Positions 32,397 to 40,826 of a DNA stretch of 64,000 nucleotides are shown here, piece after piece. Position 1 is the stretch's first letter. Each line of letters opens with the position of its first letter. Below the pieces are notes generated by a model, which saw only the letters and a list, made by a program, of their open reading frames with translations, searched no databases and was not told the origin of the DNA. This DNA comes from Microbacterium sp. BK668 (GTDB lineage: Bacteria > Actinomycetota > Actinomycetes > Actinomycetales > Microbacteriaceae): assembly GCF_004362195.1 (NCBI RefSeq), contig NZ_SNWG01000001.1, positions 2,790,001 through 2,854,000 of the forward strand, in the 5' to 3' direction. The translations under genes and the position numbers were made by a program.

Positions 32397-33388
32397 ACGA
32401 CGCCCTCGTGCACCTGGAGGGTCGCACGCAGCCTGGCGACGACCTGGTCGCGCAGGTCTCCGGGTTCCACGACCCGCACCTCCGGTCCGTACGACGCCAG
32501 CTCGTCGGCGAAGAAGTGCACGTCGACGTAGGGCACCCGGATGCCCTGCGCAGCGGGACGCGAGCGCCGGCTCAGGCGCAGAGCCGCCTCGGTGCCGGGG
32601 TTCACCTCGAGCAGCGCGAGCTGCCGTTCGGCGAGGGCCTCGAGGTCGGCGAGCGCGCGCTCCCCCGCCCCGTCGCGAAGGGCGGGGTCGAACGCCTCCC
32701 GCGTCGCCTCGACGTCGCCCACGATGCGCGAGAGGAGGAACGTGCGATCCGCCCCGACGTTGAGGTCGTAGCCGAAGACATGCCAGCGCGCCTCGTACTC
32801 CACGAGGGCGAGAGGCTGCACCCGACGCAGGCGCGGTGCCTCCTCCCCCGGCTTCAGGTACGGGAACGTCACGACGCGGCTCTGCTCGATCGCCTGCTGC
32901 AGAGCCGGGAAGGACGGGTCCCGCAGACTGATGCGCGGCGAGTAGCCGATGATCGGGTCCTCCACCGCGATCCCGAGCGCCCGGATCTTGCGAAGTCCGC
33001 TGCGCGCCTCGGCCGACATCGAGCTCTCGCTCCAGACTCCTCCGGCGAGGTTGAGCAGGGCGATCTCCGCCGGGGTGAACTCGATGTCCTCCGGCAGCTC
33101 GTACTCGGCCGTCGGGACCCGGTAGCGGGCCTCACGCAGATCGTCCGGGTCGGCCCTGTCGCCGATCGTCTCGATCGGCACGCCGAGGCCGCGCAGGCTC
33201 TCCTTGTCGCGCTCGAACATCTTCTCGAGAGCGTCCTTGGACGCACCCGCCTCGCTCTGCTCGCGGTACCCCGAGACCGAGCTGAGGATCGTGTCCTTCG
33301 TCAAGCCCTGCTCCGTCGCCATCAGGGCGACCACGAGGTTGACGAGCCGCTCCTCGGGCGGGTTGCGGACGGGGGCTTTCGCGGGCAC
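32393..33388 (-). CDS. pafB: WYL-domain transcriptional regulator PafB
   Basis: A 331-residue partner of PafC with the same architecture: N-terminal winged helix (RLVNLVVALMATEQGLTKDTIL), a WYL domain at about residues 165-250 (RVQPLALVEYEARWHVFGYDL) and the WCX extension. The GTG start lies 6 nt downstream of TAGGAT, indicating a leaderless message independent of the FKBP gene upstream. In other actinobacteria this position follows pafA. Confidence 0.93.
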   Translation of the reverse strand: MPAKAPVRNPPEERLVNLVVALMATEQGLTKDTILSSVSGYREQSEAGASKDALEKMFERDKESLRGLGVPIETIGDRADPDDLREARYRVPTAEYELPEDIEFTPAEIALLNLAGGVWSESSMSAEARSGLRKIRALGIAVEDPIIGYSPRISLRDPSFPALQQAIEQSRVVTFPYLKPGEEAPRLRRVQPLALVEYEARWHVFGYDLNVGADRTFLLSRIVGDVEATREAFDPALRDGAGERALADLEALAERQLALLEVNPGTEAALRLSRRSRPAAQGIRVPYVDVHFFADELASYGPEVRVVEPGDLRDQVVARLRATLQVHEGVV

Positions 33389-33394
33389 CCACTC

Positions 33395-33400
33395 ATCCTA
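33395..33400 (-). promoter_or_regulatory. -10 (TAGGAT) of pafB, leaderless
   Basis: Hexamer 6 nt before the GTG at 33388, in the 35-bp gap after the FKBP gene. Confidence 0.5.
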
Positions 33401-33423
33401 GGGTCGCCCGCAGCGCCGCTCGC

Positions 33424-34371
33424 CTACTGCGCGGGTGCGGCGTCGACCCCGAGGATGTCGATGACGAAGACGCCCGGGGAGGCGGCCGAGCCGTCGTCCG
33501 AGCCGTCACCCGCCGGAAGCACGACGAGGATCTGCGAGCCGACCGTGACCTCGCCCAGCGCCTCGGCGGCACCCGGCACGATCTGGTCGAGCGTCGTCGA
33601 TGCCGGCTGGGTGTCCCACGTCGAGTCGAGCACGGTCCGGTCGTCCCACGAGACGCTCGTCGCGTGCACGCGGATCGGCTCGTCCGCCGACACCGCCGGA
33701 CCGTCGCCCTTGATGAGCGTCTGCGCGACCAGGTCCTCGGGCGCGGTCGCGTCGGGCACGATGATGCCCGGGCGCCCGTCGGGGGCGCGCACGACCGTCG
33801 GCAGGCCGAGCGCGTCGTTGTAGACGAGCGAGCCCTGGGCGTGGGGAAGGAAGACCTTCTGCACGTCGACGACGGCCACGGCCGAGTCGTTCTCGCCGAG
33901 GCCCAGGCTCGCGGCCGTCTCGGCCTCGATTCCGCCGGGCGCAAGGGCGACGACGGCACGCGTGCCCTCGGTCGCGCACTCCAGCGCCGTCTCGAAGGCC
34001 GGGACTGCCTGGATCCACCGGTCGTACGTGTTCACGCGGGAGAGGTCGCCGTCGTACGGCGTCGACACCAGGACTTCGCCGGTCTCGCCGCTGACGATCT
34101 GCAGGTCGAGCACGACCGCCTGGTTCTTCGACGAGAGGGCGGTGCCGTCACCCTCCTGGATGTCGCCGAACGAGGTCTCGCTGACGTGGAAGGGCGTACG
34201 CACCGCGACGTCGGGCTCCGCGCCTGCGTCACCCGACACCGTGACGAGGTCGGCCGCCGACGTGCTCGACTCGGGCCGGGGGCACGCGTCGTACCCCGCG
34301 GGCACGCCGCAGGCGGTCAAGCCGATCGTGGCGAGTCCGAGGATCGCGAGGGCAGCGGGGATCTTGCGCAC
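33424..34371 (-). CDS. FKBP-type peptidyl-prolyl isomerase lipoprotein
   Basis: A 315-residue lipoprotein precursor with signal peptide residues 1-20 and lipobox LTAC (Cys21). Two FKBP-like halves can be seen: SKNQAVVLDLQIVSGETGEV...WIQAVPAFETALECATEG, and VHATSVSWDDRTVLDSTWD...LDQIVPGAAEALGEVTVGSQILVVLP. The second is closer to a canonical FKBP; the first is degenerate. It probably assists folding of exported proteins at the membrane surface. The start is GTG, 6 nt from TAGACT. In other actinobacteria an FKBP gene also sits near pafBC. Confidence 0.88.
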   Translation of the reverse strand: MRKIPAALAILGLATIGLTACGVPAGYDACPRPESSTSAADLVTVSGDAGAEPDVAVRTPFHVSETSFGDIQEGDGTALSSKNQAVVLDLQIVSGETGEVLVSTPYDGDLSRVNTYDRWIQAVPAFETALECATEGTRAVVALAPGGIEAETAASLGLGENDSAVAVVDVQKVFLPHAQGSLVYNDALGLPTVVRAPDGRPGIIVPDATAPEDLVAQTLIKGDGPAVSADEPIRVHATSVSWDDRTVLDSTWDTQPASTTLDQIVPGAAEALGEVTVGSQILVVLPAGDGSDDGSAASPGVFVIDILGVDAAPAQ

Positions 34372-34377
34372 CGCAAC

Positions 34378-34383
34378 AGTCTA
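34378..34383 (-). promoter_or_regulatory. -10 (TAGACT) of the FKBP gene, overlapping the trmI stop
   Basis: Its TAG is the trmI stop codon (34381-34383). The GTG start follows after 6 nt, so stop codon, -10 and leaderless start occupy 15 bp. Confidence 0.5.
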
Positions 34384-35385
34384 GGCGGAAGCCTCGGGCC
34401 CGCCCGACGCGGCTTCGCGGGCGCCGTCGGCGGCGCGGCGGGCCTCGCGCACCCGCTTCCGGAGGTTCTTGTCGGTGATGTCGCGGTCCCCCACCGCGCC
34501 GGGCGTCCACAGCTCGACGTCGGCGTCGCCGTAGCTCGACTTCGACGCTCGGCGCTTGACCTCGGGCGCCACCGCGCCCGGCGCGAGGCGCCGCGCCCAC
34601 AGCAGGAAGCCGGTGTGCGCGACCATCCGGTGGTCGGGGCGGACGGCCAGACCCTCGACGTGCCAGCCCCGCACCATCGTCTCGTTCGCGTCGGGCTCGG
34701 TGAACAGCCCCGTGCCGCGGATGTACTCCGCGACGCGGCTGAGCTGGGTCGCCGTCGCGACGTAGCAGACGACCACTCCGCCGGGCGCGAGCGCGTCCGC
34801 GACGGCGTCGATGCACTCCCACGGCGCCAGCATGTCGAGCACGACGCGGTCGACGGATGCCGGGGCCACCGCGTTCGGGAGCTCTTCGACGAGATCGCCC
34901 ACGACGATCTCCCAGTTCGCCGGCTCGTCCCCCGTGAAGGTCTCGACGTTCGCGCGGGCGACATCGGCGAACTCCGACCGCCGCTCGAACGAGACGAGCC
35001 GTCCCCCGGCGCCGATCGCCCGGAGGAGCCAGAGCGACAGCGCGCCCGAGCCGACGCCCGCCTCGACGACGACCGCGCCCGGGAAGACGTCGGCTTCGGC
35101 GAGGATCTGCGCGGCGTCCTTGGGGTAGACGATGGCGGCGCCGCGCGGCATCGACATGACGAAGTCGCGCAGGAGCGGCCGCAGCGCGAGGTACTCGTGA
35201 CCCGAGCTGTTGGTCACCACCGATCCGTCCGGCTGCCCGATCAGAGAGGTGTGCGCGAGGACGCCGTGATGCGTGTGCAGCTCGCCCTCGGCGCGGAGCG
35301 TGATGGTGTGCAGGCGTCCCTTCGGACCGGTCAGCTGCACGCGGTCTCCGACGCGGAAGGGGCCGCGGGGTGGTGTCGAGGTCAT
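34381..35385 (-). CDS. trmI: tRNA (adenine-58-N1)-methyltransferase
   Basis: A 334-residue SAM-dependent enzyme that forms m1A58 in the tRNA T-loop. The N-terminal beta-barrel (FRVGDRVQLTGPKGRLHTI) precedes the Rossmann domain with motif I VVEAGVGSGALSLWLL, then DLVEELPNAVAPASVDRVVLDML. The C-terminal Lys/Arg-rich tail (KNLRKRVREARRAA) is typical of actinobacterial members. The ATG overlaps the HAD gene stop as ATGA. In mycobacteria it begins the block leading to the Pup-proteasome genes. Confidence 0.93.
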   Translation of the reverse strand: MTSTPPRGPFRVGDRVQLTGPKGRLHTITLRAEGELHTHHGVLAHTSLIGQPDGSVVTNSSGHEYLALRPLLRDFVMSMPRGAAIVYPKDAAQILAEADVFPGAVVVEAGVGSGALSLWLLRAIGAGGRLVSFERRSEFADVARANVETFTGDEPANWEIVVGDLVEELPNAVAPASVDRVVLDMLAPWECIDAVADALAPGGVVVCYVATATQLSRVAEYIRGTGLFTEPDANETMVRGWHVEGLAVRPDHRMVAHTGFLLWARRLAPGAVAPEVKRRASKSSYGDADVELWTPGAVGDRDITDKNLRKRVREARRAADGAREAASGGPEASA

Positions 35386-36068
35386 CGGGAGGCTCCGAGT
35401 CGTGACGTGTGATCGCGGTGGAAGGCCGCGATGTCGTCCGCCGTGCGGCCCTCGAGGGTCGGCCAGACGGCGTGCGCGCCGGCGCCGGCCACCGACACCA
35501 TGAGCGGCACCCCGATCGTGGCCGCGCCGGCCGCGACGGCGGAGCGGATCCCGTTCGGCGAGTCCTCGATCGCGACCGCGTCGGCGGGGCTCACCCCGAG
35601 CGCCTCGCACGCCTGCAGATACGGGTCGGGGAAGGGCTTCGGGCGGGTCGCGTCATCCCCTGCGACGATGACGTCGAACGCCGGGAAGTCGATGAGATCG
35701 ACGACCGACCTCGCCATCCGGCCGAGCGACATCGTCACGAGGCCCGTCGCGATGCCCGATTGACGCAGGCTGGTGAGCAGCTCGCGTGCGCCGGGGCGGA
35801 ACGGGACCCCCTTCGTCGCCAGCTGGCTCATGACGTCGTCCGTCAGATGGTCGACGATGTCGCCGATCCCCATGCGCACGCCGGCGTCCTGGAAGATGCG
35901 GGCGGAGTCCTCGAGACCGAGCCCCACCAGTCGAAGCGCCTGCTCGTGGGACCACGTGCCGCCGAACTTCTCGACGAGCGGCGTCTCGGCCGCCATCCAG
36001 TAGGGCTCCGTATCGACCAGGGTGCCGTCCATGTCCCAGAGGACGGCGGCGGGTGGGCTCGGGTTCAC
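35382..36068 (-). CDS. HAD family hydrolase (beta-phosphoglucomutase-like)
   Basis: A 228-residue class I HAD phosphatase. Motif I is LWDMDGTLVDTE with nucleophile and acid/base Asp, motif II VTMS, motif III around RPKPFPDPYL, and motif IV IEDSPNGIRSA. The alpha-helical cap follows motif I. It may be a phosphosugar phosphatase or mutase; a functional link to the distant GH65 phosphorylase is speculative. The GTG start lies 6 nt from TAGCAT. It heads the HAD-trmI operon and is divergent from the PAC2 gene. Confidence 0.9.
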   Translation of the reverse strand: MNPSPPAAVLWDMDGTLVDTEPYWMAAETPLVEKFGGTWSHEQALRLVGLGLEDSARIFQDAGVRMGIGDIVDHLTDDVMSQLATKGVPFRPGARELLTSLRQSGIATGLVTMSLGRMARSVVDLIDFPAFDVIVAGDDATRPKPFPDPYLQACEALGVSPADAVAIEDSPNGIRSAVAAGAATIGVPLMVSVAGAGAHAVWPTLEGRTADDIAAFHRDHTSRLGASR

Positions 36069-36074
36069 CGGTCC

Positions 36075-36080
36075 ATGCTA
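36075..36080 (-). promoter_or_regulatory. -10 (TAGCAT) of the HAD gene, leaderless
   Basis: Hexamer 6 nt before the GTG at 36068. Confidence 0.5.
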
Positions 36081-36219
36081 TCCAGGCCGCTTCGGGGGGC
36101 CCGGGCGGTGCCGTCCACCTGCCCCTCGGGATCGCGGCCACACCGGTCTGGTCGCGGCCCGGGAAAGGGATGAGGAGCCTATTCTGGAGGGAACCCCTTC
36201 AGGGGCACGAGGAGGGTGT

Positions 36220-37083
36220 GTGGACGGACTGGGACGTCGAGTGCTCGTGGCCGCCTTCGACGGCTGGAACGATGCGGGCGAGGCCGCCTCGAGCGCCGTC
36301 TCGCAGCTGCGCGAGAGCGGCGAGTACGAGGTCGTGTTCGCCGTCGATCCCGAACTGTACTTCGACTACCAGTACACCCGCCCGCAGATCGCGACCGACG
36401 CCGACGGACGGAGGAACCTCCGCTGGCCGGAGGCGACTATCCTCCGGCCCGCCCGCACGACCCGCAGCGCGCAGCTGTGGCTCCTGACCGGCGTCGAGCC
36501 GGCGCGCGCGTGGCAGGCATTCGCGAGCGAGTTCATCGACGTCGCCCTGCGAGAGGACATCACGGGTTTCGTCTCGATCGGATCGATGATGTCGGACGTT
36601 CCGCACACCCGCCCGATCTCGGTCTTCGGCGGAAGCGAGAACGAGCAGATCCGCACGTCGCTCGGGCTCGAGCGCTCGACGTACGAAGGCCCCGTGGGGA
36701 TACTCAGCGTGCTGTCCCACGCGGCGGACGTCGCCGGCATCCCGACCGCGAGCCTGTGGGCCAGCGTGCCGCACTACGTCGCCGGCCACACCCCGTCGCC
36801 CAAGGCGACGCTCGCGCTCCTCGATCGGCTGGAGGACATCACGGGCGCACCGATCCCCCGCGGTGACCTCGCCAATGAGGCGGCCGCGTGGGAGGCGTCG
36901 ATCGACGCCGCGGCGGCCGACGACGAGGAGATGACGGAGTACATCCGCCAGCTCGAGCGCACGCGGGACACGTGGGACTCCCCCGAGGCCTCGGGAGACG
37001 CCATCGCGCAGGAGTTCGAGCGCTACCTGCGCCGCGGCGGCGACGGGCCGACGAAGCCAGGTCGCGACGAGCCGCGGCGGTAG
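36220..37083 (+). CDS. PAC2 family protein
   Basis: A 287-residue protein of the PAC2 (proteasome assembly chaperone 2-like) family: VLVAAFDGWNDAGEAASSAVSQL at the start, SIGSMMSDVPHTRPISVFGG and GILSVLSHAADVAGIPTASLWASVPHYV in the core, then a helical C-terminus (MTEYIRQLERTRD). The bacterial role is not known. The GTG start is supported by GGAGG 4 nt upstream; TATTCT at 36180-36185 is a possible -10, and the leader carries a small CCCC-TTCA-GGGG hairpin. Orthologues lie near the proteasome locus in mycobacteria. Confidence 0.9.
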   Translation: MDGLGRRVLVAAFDGWNDAGEAASSAVSQLRESGEYEVVFAVDPELYFDYQYTRPQIATDADGRRNLRWPEATILRPARTTRSAQLWLLTGVEPARAWQAFASEFIDVALREDITGFVSIGSMMSDVPHTRPISVFGGSENEQIRTSLGLERSTYEGPVGILSVLSHAADVAGIPTASLWASVPHYVAGHTPSPKATLALLDRLEDITGAPIPRGDLANEAAAWEASIDAAAADDEEMTEYIRQLERTRDTWDSPEASGDAIAQEFERYLRRGGDGPTKPGRDEPRR

Positions 37084-37145
37084 CGGCATCCGTCCGCGAT
37101 CTGCCTCCGCGAGGGGCGATGCAGGCGCCGTCCGTTCCGCCCGGA

Positions 37146-37973
37146 TCAGTAGGGCTGAAGGACGCCGGTCAGCAGCAGCACGATGAGCAGGCCGCCGAGG
37201 AACAGGCGGTAGATCACGAACGGCAGGAAGCTGTGCTTCGAGATCCAGCTCATGAGGAACGCGATGATGCCGAGGGCCACGACGAACGCGACGCCGGTCG
37301 CGACGGCCGTCTCGCCCAGGGTGAAGACGCTCGGCTCGTCCCAGCTCTTGAACAGCTGGTACAGCCCGCTGCCGAAGACGGCGGGGATCGCGAGGAGGAA
37401 GGCGTAGCGGGCCGCCGCGGCGCGCTCGTAGCCGAGGAAGAGGCCCATCGTGATGGTGCCTCCCGAGCGCGAGACCCCGGGTATCAGCGCCAGCGCCTGC
37501 GCGAGTCCGTAGAGGATGCCGTGCCCCACGGTCAGGTCCTCCATATTGCGCCGCTTCGCCCCGACCCAATCGGCGACCCCGAGCAGGATGCCGAACACGA
37601 TGAGCATCGCCGCGACGAGCCAGAGCGACCGGAAGGTTGTCTCGATCTGGTCCTGGAAGAGGAGCCCCAGCACGACGATCGGGATGCTCCCGATGATGAT
37701 GAGCCAGCCGACCTTCGCGTCGGGGTCGTTCCTCGGGATCCTGCCGAAGAGCGCCTTGAACCAGTGCGAGACGATCCGCACGATGTCACGCCAGAAGAAC
37801 AGGACGACAGCCGCCTCGGTCCCGAGCTGGGTGATGGCGGTGAAGGCGGCGCCCGGGTCCTCCGCGCTCGGCAGGAACTCGCCGAGGATGCGCAGATGGG
37901 CGCTCGATGAGACGGGGAGGAACTCGGTGAGGCCCTGAACGAGCCCGAGGATGATCGCCTCGAGGAGGTGCAT
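37146..37973 (-). CDS. uppP: Undecaprenyl-diphosphate phosphatase
   Basis: A 275-residue integral membrane enzyme with eight or so helices that dephosphorylates undecaprenyl diphosphate for reuse in peptidoglycan synthesis and confers bacitracin tolerance. Motif 1 is [17 protein letters not shown], and motif 2 is PGVSRSGGT with the catalytic Arg and Ser. It starts 9 nt after the M20 peptidase stop and is probably co-transcribed with it. Confidence 0.95.
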   Translation of the reverse strand: MHLLEAIILGLVQGLTEFLPVSSSAHLRILGEFLPSAEDPGAAFTAITQLGTEAAVVLFFWRDIVRIVSHWFKALFGRIPRNDPDAKVGWLIIIGSIPIVVLGLLFQDQIETTFRSLWLVAAMLIVFGILLGVADWVGAKRRNMEDLTVGHGILYGLAQALALIPGVSRSGGTITMGLFLGYERAAAARYAFLLAIPAVFGSGLYQLFKSWDEPSVFTLGETAVATGVAFVVALGIIAFLMSWISKHSFLPFVIYRLFLGGLLIVLLLTGVLQPY

Positions 37974-37982
37974 GCGCGCCTT

Positions 37983-39284
37983 TCAGTAGCTGCGGATGAG
38001 ATCGGTGAGCACGCGCCGGCCGAACACTAGGGCGTCCAGCGGCACGCGCTCGTCGACGCCGTGGAACATGCCCGTGAAGTCGATGCCCGCGGGCAGGCGC
38101 AGCGGCGCGAAGCCGTATCCCTCGATCCCGAGGAGCGACAGCGCCTTGTTGTCGGTTCCGCCGCCCATCAGATACGGGATGACGGGGACGCCGGGGTCGT
38201 GACGGCCGAGAGCGGCGACCATCGCGTCCACCAGGTCTCCCTGGAACGGCACCTCGAGGCCGATGTCCCGGTGCACGACCTCGATCTCGATGTCGTCGCC
38301 GACGATACGTCGGATGTCGGCGAGCACGGCGTCCTCGGTGCCGGGGAGGGCACGCACGTCGATGAGCGCCTCGGCCCGGTCGGGGATGACGTTGTGCTTG
38401 TACCCGGCGGTGACCCCGGTGGGGTTGGTCGTGGTCCGCAGCGTCGAGCGGAGGAATCCGGATGCCGCGCCCGTCGACGCCGCGAGAGCGTCGGGGTCGC
38501 TCGCGTCGGCGCCGAGAAGGGCCGCGAGCCCCTCGGCGAAGGCCGTCGTCGTCTCCGTGAGGCGGACGGGCCACTCGGTGCGCCCGAGCGCGGCGACGGC
38601 CTCGGCGAGGCGGGTGACGGCGTTGTGAGGATGCAGGCTGCTGCCGTGGGCCGCGCGGCCGCGCGCGACGAGCTTGATCCAGACGAGCGCCTTCTCGCCG
38701 GTCTGAAGCAGATAGGCGCGACGCCCGGCGGCCTCGATCGAGTACCCGCCGACCTCGCTGATCGCCTCGGTGGCGCCTGTGAACCACTCCGGCCTGTCGC
38801 TGACGACGAGGGCCGAACCCTCGATTCCGCCGTTCTCCTCGTCCGCGAAGAACGCCAGGACGAGGTCGCGCTCCGGCTGCTCGCCGGCGCGGAGGAGGTC
38901 CGCCACGGACGTGAGGATCATGGCATCCATGTCCTTCATGTCCACCGCGCCGCGACCCCAGAGGAAGCCGTCACGGATCTCGCCCGCGAAGGGGTCGACG
39001 CTCCAGTCCTCGGCCACCGCGGGGACGACATCGAGGTGTCCGTGGAGGACGAGTGCCGGCTTGCCGGGGTTGCGGCCGGGGACACGCGCCATGACGTTCG
39101 TGCGGCGGTCGACGGGCTCGTAGAACTCGGGGGCGAGCCCCAGCGATTCGAGGTACGCGCCGACGTACTCGGCCGCCTCGCGCTCGCCGGCGGCGCGTCC
39201 CCCGCCGTGGTTCGTGGTGTCGAACCGGATGAGATCGCGCGCGATCCGCACGACCTCGGGGAGGTCGGTCTCGGGCGTGGGCAT
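37983..39284 (-). CDS. M20/M25/M40 family metallo-hydrolase
   Basis: A 433-residue dizinc amidohydrolase or peptidase. The first zinc ligand is in LHGHLDVVPA, the bridging Asp in GRGAVDMKDMDA, and the catalytic base Glu and zinc Glu in FFADEENGG; a dimerisation (lid) domain lies at about residues 190-310, and the last ligand region is GGGTDNKAL. It resembles DapE/ArgE-like carboxypeptidases; in mycobacteria a similar gene is also upstream of uppP. The ATG lies 7 nt after TAGGTT. Substrate unknown. Confidence 0.9.
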   Translation of the reverse strand: MPTPETDLPEVVRIARDLIRFDTTNHGGGRAAGEREAAEYVGAYLESLGLAPEFYEPVDRRTNVMARVPGRNPGKPALVLHGHLDVVPAVAEDWSVDPFAGEIRDGFLWGRGAVDMKDMDAMILTSVADLLRAGEQPERDLVLAFFADEENGGIEGSALVVSDRPEWFTGATEAISEVGGYSIEAAGRRAYLLQTGEKALVWIKLVARGRAAHGSSLHPHNAVTRLAEAVAALGRTEWPVRLTETTTAFAEGLAALLGADASDPDALAASTGAASGFLRSTLRTTTNPTGVTAGYKHNVIPDRAEALIDVRALPGTEDAVLADIRRIVGDDIEIEVVHRDIGLEVPFQGDLVDAMVAALGRHDPGVPVIPYLMGGGTDNKALSLLGIEGYGFAPLRLPAGIDFTGMFHGVDERVPLDALVFGRRVLTDLIRSY

Positions 39285-39291
39285 GCGGACT

Positions 39292-39297
39292 AACCTA
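39292..39297 (-). promoter_or_regulatory. -10 (TAGGTT) of the M20 gene, leaderless
   Basis: Hexamer 7 nt before the ATG at 39284. Confidence 0.45.
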
Positions 39298-39434
39298 CCC
39301 GGCGCGCGTTGCGACTCCGTTTCGAGGCAATGGCGGGCGGATGCCTCCTCCCCACCCTCCCGGCCCCGGGATTCTTCGCGCGGCGGCGAACGTGGTAGTG
39401 TCGTTCCTCGGTTGCGAAACCGAAACACCCAGAT

Positions 39435-39519
39435 GCGCGGGTGGCGGAATAGGTAGACGCGCTAGCTTGAGGTGCTAGTGCCCGTATAGGGCGTGGGGGT
39501 TCAAGTCCCCCCTCGCGCA
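39435..39519 (+). tRNA. tRNA-Leu (anticodon GAG)
   Basis: An 85-nt class II tRNA. The acceptor stem GCGCGGG pairs with CTCGCGC (one G-T pair), the anticodon arm is CTAGC-TTGAGGT-GCTAG with anticodon GAG, a long variable arm follows (TGCCCGTATAGGGCG), and the T-arm is GGGGG-TTCAAGT-CCCCC. Discriminator A39519; CCA is not encoded. Followed by a strong terminator. Confidence 0.96.
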
Positions 39520-39526
39520 CACAGAC

Positions 39527-39560
39527 GAGAACGGCCCCCCGGTCACGGGGGGCCGTTCTC
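39527..39560 (+). terminator. Terminator hairpin downstream of tRNA-Leu
   Basis: GAGAACGGCCCCCC (39527-39540) pairs perfectly over 14 bp with GGGGGGCCGTTCTC (39547-39560) around a 6-nt loop, 7 nt after the tRNA 3' end. Confidence 0.88.
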
Positions 39561-39608
39561 GTTCCGCTTGCCGGACCGCGTCGGGCGCGGCGGCGGCCCA
39601 CCCGGAAG

Positions 39609-40700
39609 TCAGCCCATCGAGACGCCGAACAGCAGTCCCAGCACGTAGGTGACCGCCGCGGCACCGAATCCGATGGCGAGCTGGCGCACAGCCCGGCGCA
39701 GCGGCGGCCCGCCGGACAGCAGCCCCACCATCGCACCCGTGGACAGCAGGGCGATGCCCACGAGGACGAGCGCGGTCACGATCGCGGGAAGGCCGGAGAG
39801 CCCGAAGATCCACGGGAGCACGGGGATGATCGCGCCGGAGGCGAAGAAGAGGAAGCTCGAAAGGGCCGCGCCCCACGCGCTTCCGACGACCTCGTGGGAG
39901 TCCACGATCTCGACCGGCCCCGTGTAGGTGCTCTGCGCACCCTTCGATCCCGCGGCGGCCACGACGCGGCGCGCTCGCGCGAGAGCGTCGGCCTCCGGCA
40001 TCCCTCTCGTGCGATAGACGAGGGCGAGCTCGTTCGCGTCGATGTCGAGGAAGGGGAGTGCCGAATCCGCATATCCGTTCGGCTCCGTCGCCTGGAGCAG
40101 CTCGCGCTGCGAGCGCACCGAGACGAACTCCCCCGCGCCCATCGAGAGCGCCCCCGCCAGCAGTCCGGCGATGCCGCTGAAGAGCACGAACTGCGGGGCC
40201 ACGCCGGTCGCACCGATGCCCATGACGAGAGCGAGGTTCGACACGAGTCCGTCGTTCGCGCCGAAGACGGCCGCGCGGAAGGTGCCCGACAGGCGGCGCC
40301 GGCCACGGGCGGCCAGGCCGCGGACCACCTCGTGGTGGATCTTCTCGTCGGCGGCCATGCGCGCGGTCGCGAACGGCTCGTCGTCGTACGGCGATCGTCC
40401 CTCGGCGTTCTGGGCCAGGGCGAGCACGAAGATCGAGCCGAAGCGCCGCGCCATCCATCCGAGCGAGCGCGTGCCGAGATCGGGGCTCGGGAGGCGCTGC
40501 GGCTCTCCGCCGAGCAGCTCGAGCCAGTGCGCCTCGTGACGCCCCTCCGCGTCGGCGAGAGCGGTGAGGATCTCTCGCTCCTCCCCCTCGCGCCGGGCGG
40601 CGAGCTCGCGGTATACGCGCGCCTCGGCGCGCTCGTTGACGAGGTACTGGGCCCAGCGACGTCTGTCGCGGGCCGTGGGTGCGGCGGCGGGCGCGCTCAA
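39609..40700 (-). CDS. Ferritin-like/VIT1-CCC1 fusion membrane protein
   Basis: A 363-residue protein. Residues about 10-130 form a ferritin-like helical bundle with ExxH-type iron ligands (YRELAARREGEEREIL, EGRHEAHWLELL, DEKIHHEVVRG), and residues 145-363 a VIT1/CCC1 transporter domain (FGANDGLVSNLALVMGIGATG, SMGAGEFVSVRSQRELL) with five helices. Such fusions oxidise iron or manganese and move it across the membrane, exporting it in MbfA-type proteins. The start is TTG with GGAGG upstream; TAGCGT at 40740-40745 is a probable -10. Confidence 0.88.
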   Translation of the reverse strand: MSAPAAAPTARDRRRWAQYLVNERAEARVYRELAARREGEEREILTALADAEGRHEAHWLELLGGEPQRLPSPDLGTRSLGWMARRFGSIFVLALAQNAEGRSPYDDEPFATARMAADEKIHHEVVRGLAARGRRRLSGTFRAAVFGANDGLVSNLALVMGIGATGVAPQFVLFSGIAGLLAGALSMGAGEFVSVRSQRELLQATEPNGYADSALPFLDIDANELALVYRTRGMPEADALARARRVVAAAGSKGAQSTYTGPVEIVDSHEVVGSAWGAALSSFLFFASGAIIPVLPWIFGLSGLPAIVTALVLVGIALLSTGAMVGLLSGGPPLRRAVRQLAIGFGAAAVTYVLGLLFGVSMG

Positions 40701-40826
40701 AGAAGCCTCCGAAGGCTGCGGCGGGTGCGGGATGCCTCCACGCTATCCAGCCGCCGGGGCGCTCTCGCCGCATACCCCGCGATTGACAGCATTTCGGGGA
40801 TCCGAAGCGCGCAGGATCGGTGGCTG

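Noticed and set aside
39435..39560. tRNA-Leu as an integration site for a genomic island
   Set aside because: No integrase gene or duplicated tRNA 3' end was seen on either side, and the neighbours are ordinary chromosomal genes.
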